Shown here: piece after piece, positions 35,001 to 37,869 of the stretch
Layout: every line of letters begins with the position of its first letter
Position numbering within the stretch: position 1 is the stretch's first letter
From: Micrasema longulum
Taxonomy: Eukaryota; Arthropoda; Insecta; Trichoptera; Brachycentridae
Assembly (NCBI GenBank): GCA_022494885.1
Contig: JAGVSM010004977.1
Coordinates: 124,001 to 188,000, forward strand
Reading direction: 5' to 3'
DNA length: 64,000 nt
Made by a program: the position numbers and the translations under genes
The notes under the pieces: model-generated
Told to the model about the DNA's origin: nothing
The model's input: only the letters and a program-made list of their open reading frames with translations
The model's database searches: none

Positions 35001-36077
35001 ACACACTTCACGGATCTCGACATTTGTGCACCTGTCATACATCGTTTTACCACACATTCGCCTGAGGGATCGCATTTCGACAGCATTCAACCTACTTTCA
35101 TCATCATTTTTCCAATTCCATACTTCGATCCCATACATTAGAGTTGGCACTAGAACTCCGTTGTGAACTGCTGGTTTAGCCTCTACCTCTCCTTATTGTT
35201 CAGAAAATGACAGAAGTAAAAATGACATTAGAGTATTGACAACTGTTCGGGCTTTTCAGATACTGTAGTGGAACTCAAATGTTTCGGGGAGGTATGGCTA
35301 AAAAATAAACACATTTTTATAGATAATATTGGATTTTACTTTGCAGGCAATTGAAAATAACTGTGGTAACTTCCCATTGCAATCGGGGACCTGAACCTGT
35401 CCAACAAAAATAATCTAGATACGCCGCGATTGGAGCGCAAATACAGTGCCCTTTGCACCACTTGGTAAGGATGATGATAATTAATACATTATTCAATAAG
35501 TGGACTTACTCGTTGGTGACTACACAGATGAAGTAGAACGGGAATGGTTTCTGGAAGAAGTGCGAAGAATTTGGGGACCATAGAGAGATAGTTTCCAATG
35601 GACCCCATATATCTTCCGAGTACTGCTGCATGGTGCTGAATTTCACTCAACCTTTAAATCAAACAATAAATATCACTAGTGAAAATTTAAAAAAATTAAA
35701 AACGGATCACATTCTGCCTCTTGGTCTAGCAGTTAACGTGTTTGCTTACAACTCATGAGGTTTCGGATTCGATTCCCGGTAAGGTTAACAAAACGATTCT
35801 TTTAAAAGGTGTTTTTACATCTTTTTTCCTCAATTTCATGAGTGTTGACATTATCATATTTTCGGACAAGAACACTACGACACTCTCTTAAATTACTCGT
35901 TTTATGCCTTAAATGTTTTTTTCTTAATAAATAACACGTTTTACACTTTATATTGTTCATGCAATGATACAAATAACAATTAAGAACAATATTTTTTGGT
36001 AAAATTACGTACTTGGTTTCATCGTGGAGGTGTTTCAAAATATGTATGGCTTTCTCAGCCTTCTCAAAAGCAGACAT
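1478..36077 (-). CDS. htt: huntingtin (htt), N-terminal half; gene continues beyond window start
   Basis: Huntingtin is a large HEAT-repeat scaffold acting in vesicle transport, autophagy and mitosis. Exons (high to low, all GT-AG, phases consistent): 36013-36077, 35510-35651, 33166-33287, 30347-30570, 26125-26259, 23651-23781, 22667-22868, 21189-21364, 19587-19787, 17936-18026, 17121-17258, 15181-16256, 13887-14083, 12331-12450, 10684-10966, 9134-9308, 3645-3884, 2645-2838, 1478-2071. They encode about 1,502 residues collinear with human huntingtin: N17 head, first HEAT array (SAASCIAELCQYH), Ser/acidic linkers, [46 protein letters not shown] and RLIEPVVIQAL. There is no polyQ. An exon homologous to the human segment between 'CLLS' and 'AHQDA' was not found; the 9308-9134 to 3884-3645 splice is in frame without it. 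Introns are loaded with transposons. Identity is from family knowledge and visible motifs; exact acceptors are inferred. Confidence 0.9.
2103..2434. repeat. Foldback element, copy A
   Basis: An imperfect palindrome about 330 bp long. The left arm opens with a form of the CATATTACAACAGAG terminus and the right arm closes with CTCTGTTGTAATATG. The arms also mirror gtctaggcat, gacctgtcattgg, gtggccactt and agatgaaag. It is non-coding, lies just upstream of htt exon 20 in the intron, and belongs to the family described at 4150-4644. Confidence 0.7.
2645..2838 (-). CDS. htt: htt exon 19
   Basis: A 194 bp exon (phase 1 in, 0 out). It encodes a Ser/Lys-rich linker (KSSSKKKNPYSS) followed by GYFVNDAVFMNLYGNLKSAY, equivalent to the human segment [21 protein letters not shown]. 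It joins exactly in phase to exons 18 and 20. Confidence 0.85.
2839..3644. other. htt intron with an unclassified GC-richer block
   Basis: The stretch at about 3181-3480 is clearly richer in GC than the flanking intron and has an 87-codon open frame on the minus strand, but I recognise no family in it and no splice sites join it to htt. It may be an old retroelement or LTR remnant. The remainder of the intron is AT-rich with nothing recognisable. Confidence 0.3.
3645..3884 (-). CDS. htt: htt exon 18
   Basis: A 240 bp exon encoding [50 protein letters not shown] and IIPPSPIRKS. These match the human segments DALILAGNLLAAS, EEVWPALGDRAL, LLKVINICAHVLDDVAPGP and PPSLSPIRRK. The acceptor is TTTTTCCAG and the donor GTAAGT. 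It needs two bases to complete its first codon, which fits the single base left over from the exon at 9134-9308. Confidence 0.88.
4150..4644. mobile_element. Foldback element, copy B, with target-site duplication
   Basis: Nearly the whole element is one inverted repeat: the arms (about 4217-4445 and 4456-4640) mirror each other through CATATTACAACAGAGATGAA, tctaggcat, gacctgtcattggctgg, gtggccacttta and acaccat-like segments. It is flanked on both sides by ACAAAGATAAC (4139-4149 and 4645-4655), an 11 bp match consistent with a target-site duplication. It is non-coding and nested inside the hAT remnant. The transposase that moves it is unknown. Confidence 0.75.
5240..5740 (-). mobile_element. 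AT-rich insertion in the hAT remnant, LINE-like
   Basis: This block separates hAT-coding remnants from the hAT right terminal repeat. On the minus strand, 5565-5705 reads an open LINE-like tail (FVQCPKIFNSFFTD, then NFPSFKKHALLWI), followed by AT-rich 3' sequence and a terminal T run at 5243-5263 that would be the poly(A) of a minus-strand retrotransposon. The family is not certain. Confidence 0.35.
5800..7470 (+). mobile_element. Tc1-like DD34E transposon, copy 1
   Basis: A 1,671 bp element flanked by TA on both sides, with terminal repeats starting CACCGCAAGACAAA. The transposase reading on the plus strand has an N-terminal helix-turn-helix (SRRVGYSEGAVR-like), the first catalytic Asp in VVFSDESKFNL, the second in DDSAPCHRA, and Glu in SPDLNSIENLW, 34 residues after the second Asp. 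A small intron (gtgagt at about 6772 to ttatag at 6841) interrupts the DD-E region. The frame is broken several times: a missing A near 6023, eight As at 6138-6145, one-base deletions near 6330 and 6489, an extra G near 6593 and another near 6703. It lies in the htt intron between the exons at 3884 and 9134. A sister copy is at 28452-30122. Confidence 0.9.
7505..8344 (+). mobile_element. LINE 3' part (RT C-terminus), family ending SAYP.GETA
   Basis: The plus strand starts at LLYADDAVLLANNKEELQFL (the YADD catalytic box), continues through [40 protein letters not shown] and [15 protein letters not shown], and ends SAYPYGETA. These are marks of the C-terminal half of a non-LTR reverse transcriptase. 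A stop and frameshifts near 7717-7800 and 8075 inactivate it. It is 5' truncated, directly abuts the Tc1 copy, and has relatives at 34670-35170, 45490-46225, 55290-55445 and 56705-56955. Confidence 0.8.
8360..8815 (-). pseudogene. Degraded coding-like stretch, possibly a decayed htt exon
   Basis: In one minus-strand frame it reads DSPFKEFVVLDIRQQCLLKA, then VVLAHINRNAHIINF, then three TGA codons within 45 bases, then FLNKWLELLWHKIYDIMPEF and a TAA. Further along, after an AT-repeat insertion at about 8450-8525, another frame reads FNELPSFREMEMIFVKNKYL. It lies exactly between the htt exons at 9134-9308 and 3645-3884, where human huntingtin has about 65 residues that I could not find. VVLDIRQQCLLKAVVLAHI is weakly like human PLDLSAHQDALILAGNLL. 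No acceptor fits the incoming phase. It could instead be an unrelated dead element. Confidence 0.35.
8816..8837. repeat. TA microsatellite
   Basis: A short run of alternating T and A in the htt intron. A similar and longer run is at 37516-37550. Confidence 0.8.
8838..9133. other. htt intron, minus-strand open frame without assignment
   Basis: Minus-strand frames at about 8875-9060 are open (for example GGFISTQFSFPDFHRSVSID) and the block is less AT-rich than the surroundings. I recognise no family and no consistent splice sites to htt. Confidence 0.25.
9134..9308 (-). CDS. htt: htt exon 16
   Basis: A 175 bp exon starting after TTGCTTACAG and ending at the GTAAGT donor. It encodes QGCLETLLEICLQYPPTKYP, AYIHLGLLETCLQLLD and SRTLSVTCCETLLALATEIY, the last matching human [20 protein letters not shown]. 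It is phase 0 in and phase 1 out. Confidence 0.85.
9528..9702. repeat. Foldback family, internally deleted derivative
   Basis: Only the ends of the foldback family remain: ATTACAACAGAGATGAAGAA on the left and TTCATCTCTGTTGTAATG on the right are about 45 bp apart. They are followed by the outer module (cagctccccagggagttgaa, then ctacaaaaatttggacaaac) also seen at 4150-4215 and 18585-18660. Confidence 0.7.
9703..10184. other. htt intron, low-complexity AT
   Basis: 9703-9850 is a non-repetitive segment of average composition with no recognisable content. 9850-10184 is a run of A- and T-homopolymers resembling the 3' end of the minus-strand LINE fragment that follows. Confidence 0.4.
10185..10481 (-). 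mobile_element. LINE ORF2 C-terminus (jockey-like)
   Basis: The minus strand encodes the KRAINAYGERTRAYILPRIV and KRLPDEIKNRDINK tail typical of insect jockey/CR1-type ORF2 proteins (consensus R.YG.RTR.Y..P.....LP). It is 5' truncated and its AT-rich 3' end continues to about 9870. It is on the same strand as htt. Confidence 0.65.
10684..10966 (-). CDS. htt: htt exon 15
   Basis: A 283 bp exon encoding ILPVLFPPKQDVNRLITNMA, a loop, and CEDMLQDNLKNIVALLYFRL ending ESSCKFLT. It corresponds to the human region from LIRLVPKLFYKCD to MENNLSRVIAAVSHELI. It starts by completing an AGG codon and ends in phase 0 before GTGAGT. Confidence 0.85.
11326..12060 (+). mobile_element. Repeat bearing a THAP-type zinc-finger start, copy A
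   Basis: 11467-11547 is a 26-codon reading frame that starts MPCCVVLNCRNTAGILKKQD and ends GITFHV. The C-x4-C spacing and the following TFH agree with the first half of a THAP domain, the DNA-binding domain of P-element transposases and many host proteins. Further on (about 11905-12055) comes a conserved block containing AATSRMRAAKVGQSGGIFGH and MYSNMILRSFW in translation. That block recurs at 14130-14290, 14757-14945 and 36566-36700, the last again linked to a THAP-like start. It is probably a P-like or MITE-like family with a captured or residual THAP exon, and is non-functional as it stands. Confidence 0.5.
12331..12450 (-). CDS. htt: htt exon 14
   Basis: A 120 bp exon encoding FSIIMPDWGKRSSLVLEIMI followed by [17 protein letters not shown]. 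The second part is the best conserved HEAT helix pair in the window (human GDEDPRVRHVAAASLIRL). Phase 2 in, phase 2 out. Confidence 0.9.
12590..13385 (+). mobile_element. RTE-like LINE, 3' half
   Basis: The plus strand has LRYADDTTLIAKNK (YADD box), then, after a frameshift, a 213-codon open frame with LIDDFVYLGLFISNNGSCRP, YGAETWTMHAYERKRIDAFE, CWRRLLRVPWTAKRMNTSIL, a GRRSQGRIPYRWTDQIK box and a terminal WNRLIRSVNGDHDPQH. This order is that of RTE-clade reverse transcriptases, C-terminal half. It is 5' truncated and inserted in the htt intron against the gene's direction. The long open stretch suggests fairly recent insertion. A shorter relative is at 63060-63330. Confidence 0.8.
13440..13840. 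mobile_element. Foldback end plus LINE scrap
   Basis: 13440-13505 is a diverged right end of the foldback family (catccccgttgtaatttgtt, then the ctacaaacaaaa module). 13770-13815 reads LLEKVQRRATKMV on the plus strand, a hallmark of CR1/jockey reverse transcriptase C-termini. Between them is an unassigned 97-codon minus-strand frame rich in Cys. Confidence 0.45.
13887..14083 (-). CDS. htt: htt exon 13
   Basis: A 197 bp exon encoding GLSDEIHSCVNSSLSALGKC, IAVIPIALNSLRAVEKNPYW and LCKVNLCKLYEKLPYQR, equivalent to human [20 protein letters not shown]. Phase 0 in, phase 2 out. Confidence 0.88.
14112..14300 (-). repeat. THAP-associated repeat, copy B
   Basis: The reverse complement carries the AATSRMHAVKVGQSGGIFGH block and begins beside ACAGTAAAACCCCT at 14112, the terminus also used by the TIR element at 21489. 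There is no intact frame. Confidence 0.55.
14325..14545. repeat. Dispersed repeat shared with 25250-25410
   Basis: Both places carry aaagtcaataag, ttacaacca-like, attatcttcttttttaa and gagaatacaatcctataaaa in the same order, followed by ggtttcaactaaagta. It is non-coding. The stretch at 25900-25980 carries a possible opposite end (gttttaccagactacagcct, compared with cgtagtcgggtaaaac here). Confidence 0.6.
14740..14945 (+). repeat. THAP-associated repeat, copy C
   Basis: Plus-strand copy of the block at 11905-12055: YICVMVIFFAIWQYYSVTSS, then MRAAKVCLSEGNIGHSPMYS and ILRSFWTILNS. It lies 450 bp from the oppositely oriented copy B. Confidence 0.6.
15181..16256 (-). CDS. htt: htt exon 12, long disordered insert
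   Basis: A 1,076 bp exon, far larger than its neighbours. It opens EFSNVSHNDMLNDFVLERN (human YVSDILNYIDHGDPQVRG region), then runs through about 250 residues rich in Ser, Asn, Asp, Glu and Met, a probable disordered loop, and returns to HEAT sequence at DHADPQIRSLIRVCIGVFL, WKSFSTVPKDVADKMTLPLL and MKVILE (human DWMGTIRTLT...IPLLRKTLK). The loop splits a HEAT unit that is continuous in vertebrates. Phase 1 in (completing a Gly codon), phase 0 out. Confidence 0.9.
16330..16645 (-). mobile_element. CR1/L2-like LINE 3' terminus
   Basis: The minus strand encodes the QKNFLANRVFDVWNKLPQDL and VSTFNLN tail that closes many CR1/L2-clade ORF2 proteins, preceded by a degraded LEEW.ERGDLIET segment. 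A relative is at 59890-60215. Confidence 0.65.
17121..17258 (-). CDS. htt: htt exon 11
   Basis: A 138 bp exon encoding [20 protein letters not shown] and SSIVDMYPECLAMYLDKDV, matching human [20 protein letters not shown] and HPESFFSKLY almost position by position. It is a main anchor for the gene identity. Phase 1 in and out. Confidence 0.93.
17345..17560. repeat. Foldback family, diverged single arm
   Basis: One arm of the foldback family: ttgcaacagagggggaaaac, gtccaggcatttacaggg, gacctgtcattgg and acattaatcattctgcc in order. It is closer to the sequence variant at 30766, 31150 and 48290 than to copies A, B and D. Confidence 0.6.
17936..18026 (-). CDS. htt: htt exon 10
   Basis: A 91 bp exon encoding SNIGTFYDSDIPLKYCSRLL and VSRFLLSGYS, equivalent to human [20 protein letters not shown] and SFLLTGG. 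Phase 0 in, phase 1 out. Confidence 0.9.
18070..18665. mobile_element. Foldback element, copy D, with outer modules
   Basis: A larger family member. Arms at about 18090-18310 and 18460-18590 mirror each other, and the right side continues into the outer module cagctccccagggagttgaa / ccagtccttgtctacaaaaa. A reversed outer module (gagtttgtcccaatttttgt) lies internally at 18420-18455, so the copy looks rearranged. Confidence 0.65.
18755..18960. repeat. pogo/Tigger-like terminus
   Basis: Begins TACAGTAGAACCTCTATATT, typical of the terminal repeats of pogo-type Tc1/mariner MITEs, then gttactgggagtcgaacgaa. No matching second terminus was found within 1 kb. A similar end (acagtcaaacttggttataa) is at 50632. 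Confidence 0.4.
18955..19445. other. GC-rich inserted block
   Basis: About 490 bp with GC near 50 percent inside DNA that is otherwise around 30 percent. It contains stop-free stretches on both strands (95 and 94 codons) but no recognisable protein. It lies in an htt intron beside the exon at 19587 and is likely a fragment of a GC-rich retroelement. Confidence 0.35.
19587..19787 (-). CDS. htt: htt exon 9
   Basis: A 201 bp phase 0-0 exon: EMNTPDSPRSSIMSESIRPE, MTPEQFTSYVNEKFSETFTE and an acidic Gln/Asn tail ending NHNFK. It corresponds to the Ser/Pro/acidic linker of vertebrate huntingtin between the first and second HEAT blocks. Being symmetric in phase, it could be skipped without frameshift. 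Confidence 0.82.
19940..20930 (-). mobile_element. jockey-like LINE, 3' half
   Basis: 20344-20904 on the minus strand is a 186-codon frame with IKDLGIVLDSKLLFESHINK, LISLYYIFVRSHLEYASQIW and RIENIQNKFIKYLKYK, the thumb and connection of jockey/CR1-type ORF2, followed by the usual tail. Downstream (to 19940) is AT-rich 3' sequence. It is 5' truncated. Confidence 0.8.
21189..21364 (-). CDS. htt: htt exon 8
   Basis: A 176 bp exon encoding SVSMVQSVLSKTSSSINLNE, EEMSEISDFPMFQGSLLFSS and VSQQQTPYRSMEDLSTR. It matches the position and Ser/Glu character of the human GSIVELIAGGGSS linker. Thirty bases of it (21209-21238) recur almost exactly in the upstream intron at 21378-21408. Phase 1 in, phase 0 out. 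Confidence 0.83.
21378..21408. repeat. Intronic duplicate of part of htt exon 8
   Basis: CTCCGGTAAGGGGTTTGTT and the flanking bases occur at 21209-21238 (inside exon 8) and again here, 14 bp beyond the exon's acceptor, with one internal mismatch. A short local duplication, not an element. Confidence 0.7.
21489..22418. mobile_element. Non-autonomous TIR element, TA-flanked
   Basis: A 930 bp element with TA on both sides. The left terminus is CAGTAAAACCCCTGTTTTAC and the right terminus in reverse complement is CAGTAAAAGCTTGTTTTTAC, 16 of 20 matching. The TA target and CAGT start place it with pogo/Tc1-like MITEs. It has no coding frame. A truncated copy is at 774-1148, and single termini occur at 14112. 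It lies between htt exons 7 and 8. Confidence 0.65.
22667..22868 (-). CDS. htt: htt exon 7
   Basis: A 202 bp exon encoding IYWICLQFIDSKSSDHNVQN, SAMECLNALLSEPSHALRAA and a Ser/Lys tail (AASDKSKGKWHHRSL). Human counterpart: [20 protein letters not shown]. Phase 0 in, phase 1 out. Confidence 0.88.
22919..23040 (+). repeat. tRNA-derived SINE
   Basis: The head has a pol III A box (tggctagtgtctcgg) and B box (ggttcgaatcg) 35 bp apart, then cccaacttgattcc and ttctaatagtgagttat. It cannot fold as a full tRNA. Copies with the same head-body order are at 51405-51530 and, reversed and partial, at 44195-44262. Confidence 0.65.
23041..23650. other. htt intron: purine-rich tract and foldback end
   Basis: 23120-23190 is a long purine-rich run on the plus strand. 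23395-23480 is a single end of the foldback family (ttgtggacaaatgtctagac, then ctctctgttgcaataaattt). Nothing else recognised. Confidence 0.5.
23651..23781 (-). CDS. htt: htt exon 6
   Basis: A 131 bp exon encoding ALTNDSAGQQTVLGWFGALR, ALFHTNPLSGLSPDI and PVEKCMQ (human [20 protein letters not shown] and SAEQLVQVYEL). Its first codon is completed by the last base of the exon at 26125. Phase 1 in, phase 0 out. Confidence 0.85.
24115..24157 (-). ncRNA. Hammerhead-ribozyme-like motif
   Basis: On the minus strand: stem I tatGTC / GACtta, core CTGACGA, a stem closed by loop GGTA (AAGACG / CGTCTC, one mismatch), then GAAA, a minimal stem III ACC/GGT with no loop, and A at the cleavage position. 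This is the layout of the short-stem-III hammerheads known from Penelope-like elements. There is one extra A between the core and stem II compared with the canonical motif. Confidence 0.45.
24199..24243 (+). ncRNA. Hammerhead-ribozyme-like motif, core mutated
   Basis: Same layout on the plus strand: GTGTC, CTGACAA (the invariant G replaced by A), stem GAGACG / CATCTC with loop GGTA, GAAACCGGT, then GGACAT. The core change predicts an inactive copy. Confidence 0.4.
24705..25260 (+). mobile_element. Penelope-like element, GIY-YIG C-terminus
   Basis: The plus strand reads SCPSVYVGITSRNFDIRVK, then, after one-base damage, HMRCLHNNNFSEFAN, GVKILHTNNKGLKVNNIEIF and [20 protein letters not shown]. 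The YVG...R.FDIRVKEH pattern with later HNNN is the GIY-YIG endonuclease domain that ends Penelope-like reverse transcriptases. The tail gtgaaggtgtatagtggg matches that preceding the hammerhead-like motifs here and at 49590. Confidence 0.7.
25250..25410. repeat. Dispersed repeat shared with 14325-14545
   Basis: Second copy of the repeat described at 14325, same orientation, ending in ggtttcaactaaagta. Confidence 0.6.
25580..25717. repeat. Palindromic MITE, copy 1
   Basis: A 138 bp near-palindrome: outer tatgcagagacaaaac and gtttgtctctgcatac, inner gaggaaagtacattcta and tagaatgtacctacctcac. A second copy is at 50913-51048. Confidence 0.7.
25718..26124. other. htt intron, AT-rich
   Basis: No recognisable features apart from the short gttttaccagactacagcct segment noted under 14325. 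Confidence 0.5.
26125..26259 (-). CDS. htt: htt exon 5
   Basis: A 135 bp exon encoding LLVSFINHVESPTPPCRRSA, ASCIAELCQYHKKKFIMHIV and NSAI. Human counterpart: [20 protein letters not shown] and AGSAVSICQHSRRTQYFYS. A strong HEAT anchor. Acceptor TTTCAG, donor GTAAGT. Confidence 0.92.
26260..27582. other. htt intron without recognisable content
   Basis: AT-rich sequence with no long frame, no repeat shared with the rest of the window that I could see, and no splice-compatible exon. Confidence 0.5.
27583..28025. mobile_element. MITE with TAATGAGGAAGTTCAG ends, copy 1
   Basis: The left end TAATGAGGAAGTTCAG is mirrored by CTGAAGTTCCTCATTA on the right. Internal landmarks are cattggtcca, cttccatagctctcagatca, tgaaccagtgacgtcatt and ttcaagaaactttgca. 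Another full copy is at 33838-34233, with partial ones at 46970-47105, 55930-56142 and 63555-63812. Confidence 0.7.
28026..28451 (+). repeat. Simple-sequence tract and LINE 3' tail
   Basis: 28104-28220 is a (TATG/TGTA)n-like tract. 28340-28412 ends gtgtaaaagcccgtagggcg plus taataaataaataaata, the 3' terminus of a plus-strand LINE; the same tail is at 22520-22575. Confidence 0.6.
28452..30122 (+). mobile_element. Tc1-like DD34E transposon, copy 2
   Basis: 1,671 bp, TA-flanked, near-identical to 5800-7470. The transposase start MESAKQMSIAIKSKIITLSQ, the HTH CEISRRVGYSEGAVRFLF, TSARDDRLIKKIVMRDRFLT, VVFSDESKFNLFGPDGRKIV, DDSAPCHRA and SPDLNPIENLW are present. An intron (gtgagt at 29422 to tatag at 29494) separates CHRART from INEFKEK. 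Lesions: eight As at 28790-28797 push the frame by one (shared with copy 1), and a short G run near 29247 breaks it again. It lies in the htt intron between exons 4 and 5. Confidence 0.9.
30123..30346. other. htt intron segment with a short perfect hairpin
   Basis: 30230-30256 is a hairpin: AGTATCTCAC and GTGAGATACT around a short loop. It sits 90 bp downstream of the htt exon 4 donor. No other content. Confidence 0.5.
30347..30570 (-). CDS. htt: htt exon 4
   Basis: A 224 bp exon encoding WLKAVLSRLCLGRGWLPARG, TTIQGLHDILASSTVQGDSL, ECLEANLPRIMKALSPFATR and EEMY. Human: [20 protein letters not shown] and [20 protein letters not shown]. The GTAAGT donor at 30346-30341 was chosen because it joins in phase to exon 5. 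Confidence 0.9.
30766..31060. repeat. Foldback family, diverged arm
   Basis: ttttgcaacacagaaaggaa, gaagggaatatgtaagtcta, gcttatgatctgtcattgg and ttttaacacccacatttc in family order; single arm, subgroup of 17345. Confidence 0.6.
31075..31395. repeat. Foldback family, second diverged copy
   Basis: Outer module (ccaaacgtttgtagacagcc) followed by attgcaacaaagggtaaaaa, then the opposite arm (ggagaatggtgaatgttacg, gtgtaaagtgaccacttaaa). A short pair of arms with most of the middle deleted. Confidence 0.6.
31396..32611. other. htt intron, unassigned
   Basis: 31500-31800 is a non-AT-rich block (repeated gaactagagacac / gacacgaag motifs) that may be an old element; tacagagcgcatgga occurs twice (31897 and 31997), each followed by a different sequence. 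32040-32600 is plain AT-rich intron. No coding signal. Confidence 0.4.
32612..33089. mobile_element. piggyBac-like MITE
   Basis: Bounded on both sides by TTAA (32608-32611 and 33090-33093), the piggyBac target duplication. Terminal repeats: CCGTTAGACTGCGGAG left, CCGTTATGCTGCTGAG right in reverse complement (13 of 16). Subterminal GTCAATAAATTGACG occurs twice in the first 80 bp, as expected of a transposase-binding repeat. No frame. Confidence 0.75.
33166..33287 (-). CDS. htt: htt exon 3
   Basis: A 122 bp exon encoding AEFRLVGDETLNRIVVGGIP and FHSPKVHFNLLNNIIVSKNP (human [20 protein letters not shown] and LELYKEIKKNGAP). Phase 0 in, phase 2 out, joining the AGG codon of exon 4. Confidence 0.9.
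33390..33837. other. htt intron, mixed unassigned sequence
   Basis: 33399-33600 has two overlapping plus-strand open frames in GC-richer DNA with no recognised family; 33750-33830 resembles other LINE remnants but is too short to place. Confidence 0.3.
33838..34233. mobile_element. MITE with TAATGAGGAAGTT ends, copy 2
   Basis: Begins TAATGAGGAAGTTTG and ends CTGAACTTCCTCATT. Internal order matches 27583-28025 (gattggtca, ctcttaccatcggttgattc, gaactagtgaagtcat, ttcaagaaattttgc). Confidence 0.7.
34234..34669. other. htt intron, AT-rich with a TA microsatellite
   Basis: Contains a tandem tccc(a)actc / gggact mirrored patch near 34445-34500 and a short (TA)n at 34575. No coding signal. Confidence 0.4.
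34670..35180 (-). mobile_element. LINE 3' part, SAYP.GETA family
   Basis: The minus strand reads [60 protein letters not shown]-like sequence and a remnant of the GETA terminus. It lies on the htt strand in the intron between exons 2 and 3. 5' truncated. Confidence 0.75.
35510..35651 (-). CDS. htt: htt exon 2
   Basis: A 142 bp exon encoding LSEIQHHAAVLGRYMGSIGN, YLSMVPKFFALLPETIPVLL and HLCSHQR, equivalent to human [20 protein letters not shown] and KLLGIAMELFLLCSDD. In vertebrates the corresponding sequence follows the polyQ/polyP exon; here it follows N17 directly. Confidence 0.9.
35713..35795 (+). repeat. tRNA-like SINE head
   Basis: A box cttggtctagcagttaac, B box ggattcgattcccggt, spaced as in a tRNA, followed by a non-tRNA body (cattttaaaagg-like). 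A related body is at 50380-50470. Not a complete tRNA cloverleaf. Confidence 0.5.
36013..36077 (-). CDS. htt: htt exon 1: N17 head without polyQ
   Basis: 65 bp: MSAFEKAEKAIHILKHLHDET then a GTACGT donor. Compared with human MATLEKLMKAFESLKSF the spacing of acidic, basic and hydrophobic residues is the same, giving the membrane-binding amphipathic helix. The next residues are Lys-Leu-Ser from exon 2; there is no glutamine run and no proline run. Chosen start: the only ATG in this frame before a stop, and it matches family length. Confidence 0.9.
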
Positions 36078-36559
36078 CTTTTTTTAGTGAAAATTGATAT
36101 TAAAGTTTTTAAATAATATTATTTTCATTATTATCAACGCCTGAAATTAGAGCGCAAAATACAAAAACAATAATAATTCGCCATGGAAATTTACTGACAT
36201 TAGGATTTGGCATCTGTCAAATTTTGTGTTTATGATCGTTTTAAAGGCTAATGAATTTATGTAATGTAAGCCAGCTGCTGTAAAATAGTCTTGTCAACTT
36301 TAATATATTATTTTTCCATTAGTCGGATCAAAAAATATTCGTAATTTTTACAGGTTTTTTTATCAATGGTTATCGTACAATTTATTTTGTTTTTTTTTAT
36401 GATATAAAGATTGAATAATTAAATTTTAATATGTACTTTTTTACGATTTTTACTTACATTTCCTTTTTTTTGTCACTCAAGGATTTTTTTTCTAAAACGG
36501 CATTCCTTTTCTTGTTTGGACAATAATAATAATTAATAAACATGTTGATGCTTGAAAGG

Positions 36560-36765
36560 AAAAAGCATAGAATTAAGAATAGTCTAGAAAGAGCGTAGAA
36601 TCATATTTGAATACATCGGACTATGTCCAATAATCCCCCCACTATGACCCACTTTCACCACGCTCATACGTGATGCCGTCGCGAAAGATTGCATCCTGTT
36701 TCTTTAAGATCCTAGCAGTATTTCTACCCTTTGAAAAGACACAACAGGGCATAGTTGAATTAAAT
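36560..36765 (-). mobile_element. THAP-associated repeat, copy D
   Basis: The minus strand starts at 36752 with MPCCVFSKGRNTARILKKQD and runs directly into the conserved block (gatgtattcaaatatgattc, tctttctagactattc). Copy A has the same order with about 360 bp more between the two parts. The second THAP cysteine is lost here (Gly instead). Confidence 0.5.
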
Positions 36766-37049
36766 TTATATTTTAATTATGTTGGAATCATGCCAAAATA
36801 ATATACATGTAAGAGATAAAAAAAAACAAAAAACTTTTATTGGTTCTTCTTTTATTGCTACATGTCACTTGGTAACTTTCTTTACAGCGTCGATATTTAT
36901 GTAACCATCTTTCTAGTTAAAATAGAATTTATAATATGAAATATTGCCATTATTTTTTAGCTTCCACACAAAAGTTTTAAAAAATACAACCCTTCTTACA
37001 TGTTGACTCATATATTCCCAATCGAATTAAGATATTCTTTCCTACCACT

Positions 37050-37500
37050 AGGTGATCTCCTCGTTATGACAAAGGAGAAGCAACTTCGCACATGGTAAGA
37101 ATATCGGGTAGCCTTAGCCTCATCCCAATCCAAGGAAGACATCTTTTCCAATTGAAACCAAATGTAACAGAAAAGCCTTGGTTTTGCTAAGTGATTCTGA
37201 ACACATTTGAGACATCTTCCATATGCAGAATGCGTATTGGACACTGTTGTAGTGGTTCCCACCTGTTCAAAATCCATGTCCGGGACTCTGACATGTGCGA
37301 ATGTCAGCTTGAGGAAGAAGATCTAAATCATGTTTTTTTTTGGATGCCCCATTAATGATTGTTATCCTGAGTTCCTATCCAACCTCTCCGATAGAAACAT
37401 CCAGTTCCCTATTCATATTCTTACTCTCCTGGCACCACCCAATAAATATGTATTTAAAATTACATGTAAATATCTAGTTATAAATGGTGTTAAGCTGTAA
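37050..37500 (+). mobile_element. I-type LINE, C-terminal zinc-finger/RNase H end
   Basis: Across two frames the plus strand reads a degraded AECVLDTVVVVPTCSK or RMRIGHCCSGSHLFK portion, then CECQLEEEDLNHVFFGCPIN and NIQFPIHILTLLAPPNKYVF. The C.C...E...H.F..C pattern is the terminal zinc finger of I/R1-like ORF2 proteins. Relative: 53180-53635. Confidence 0.55.
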
Positions 37501-37515
37501 ATATGTTATATTATT

Positions 37516-37550
37516 ATATATATATATATATATATATTATATTAAATACT
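37516..37550. repeat. TA microsatellite
   Basis: (TA)n tract of about 30 bp in the htt-Sil1 spacer. Confidence 0.8.
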
Positions 37551-37869
37551 AACTTGTATATTATATATTACTAACACATTTGTAAATATGTAAAAAAAAA
37601 AACTCGACACTGGCAAGAACATCCGAGTTGAGAGGTGAAAAGGCCATTAAAAAACGAAGAAGAAGAATTAAGATATGCAAAAATTAGCTTCTCCCCACAT
37701 TACTCATTCAATTAAAATTTGTCTCAAACCAATACATAAGAGTCTCATATTTACGCTATGTTTTTAAGGTGTTGTTATTTCAATTAAATTTACAAATTTA
37801 ATATGAATTTAGCAGACAGAAATATAAATAAATAAGCAAACAAGGCATCTAAATTTAATATTTTAAGCA

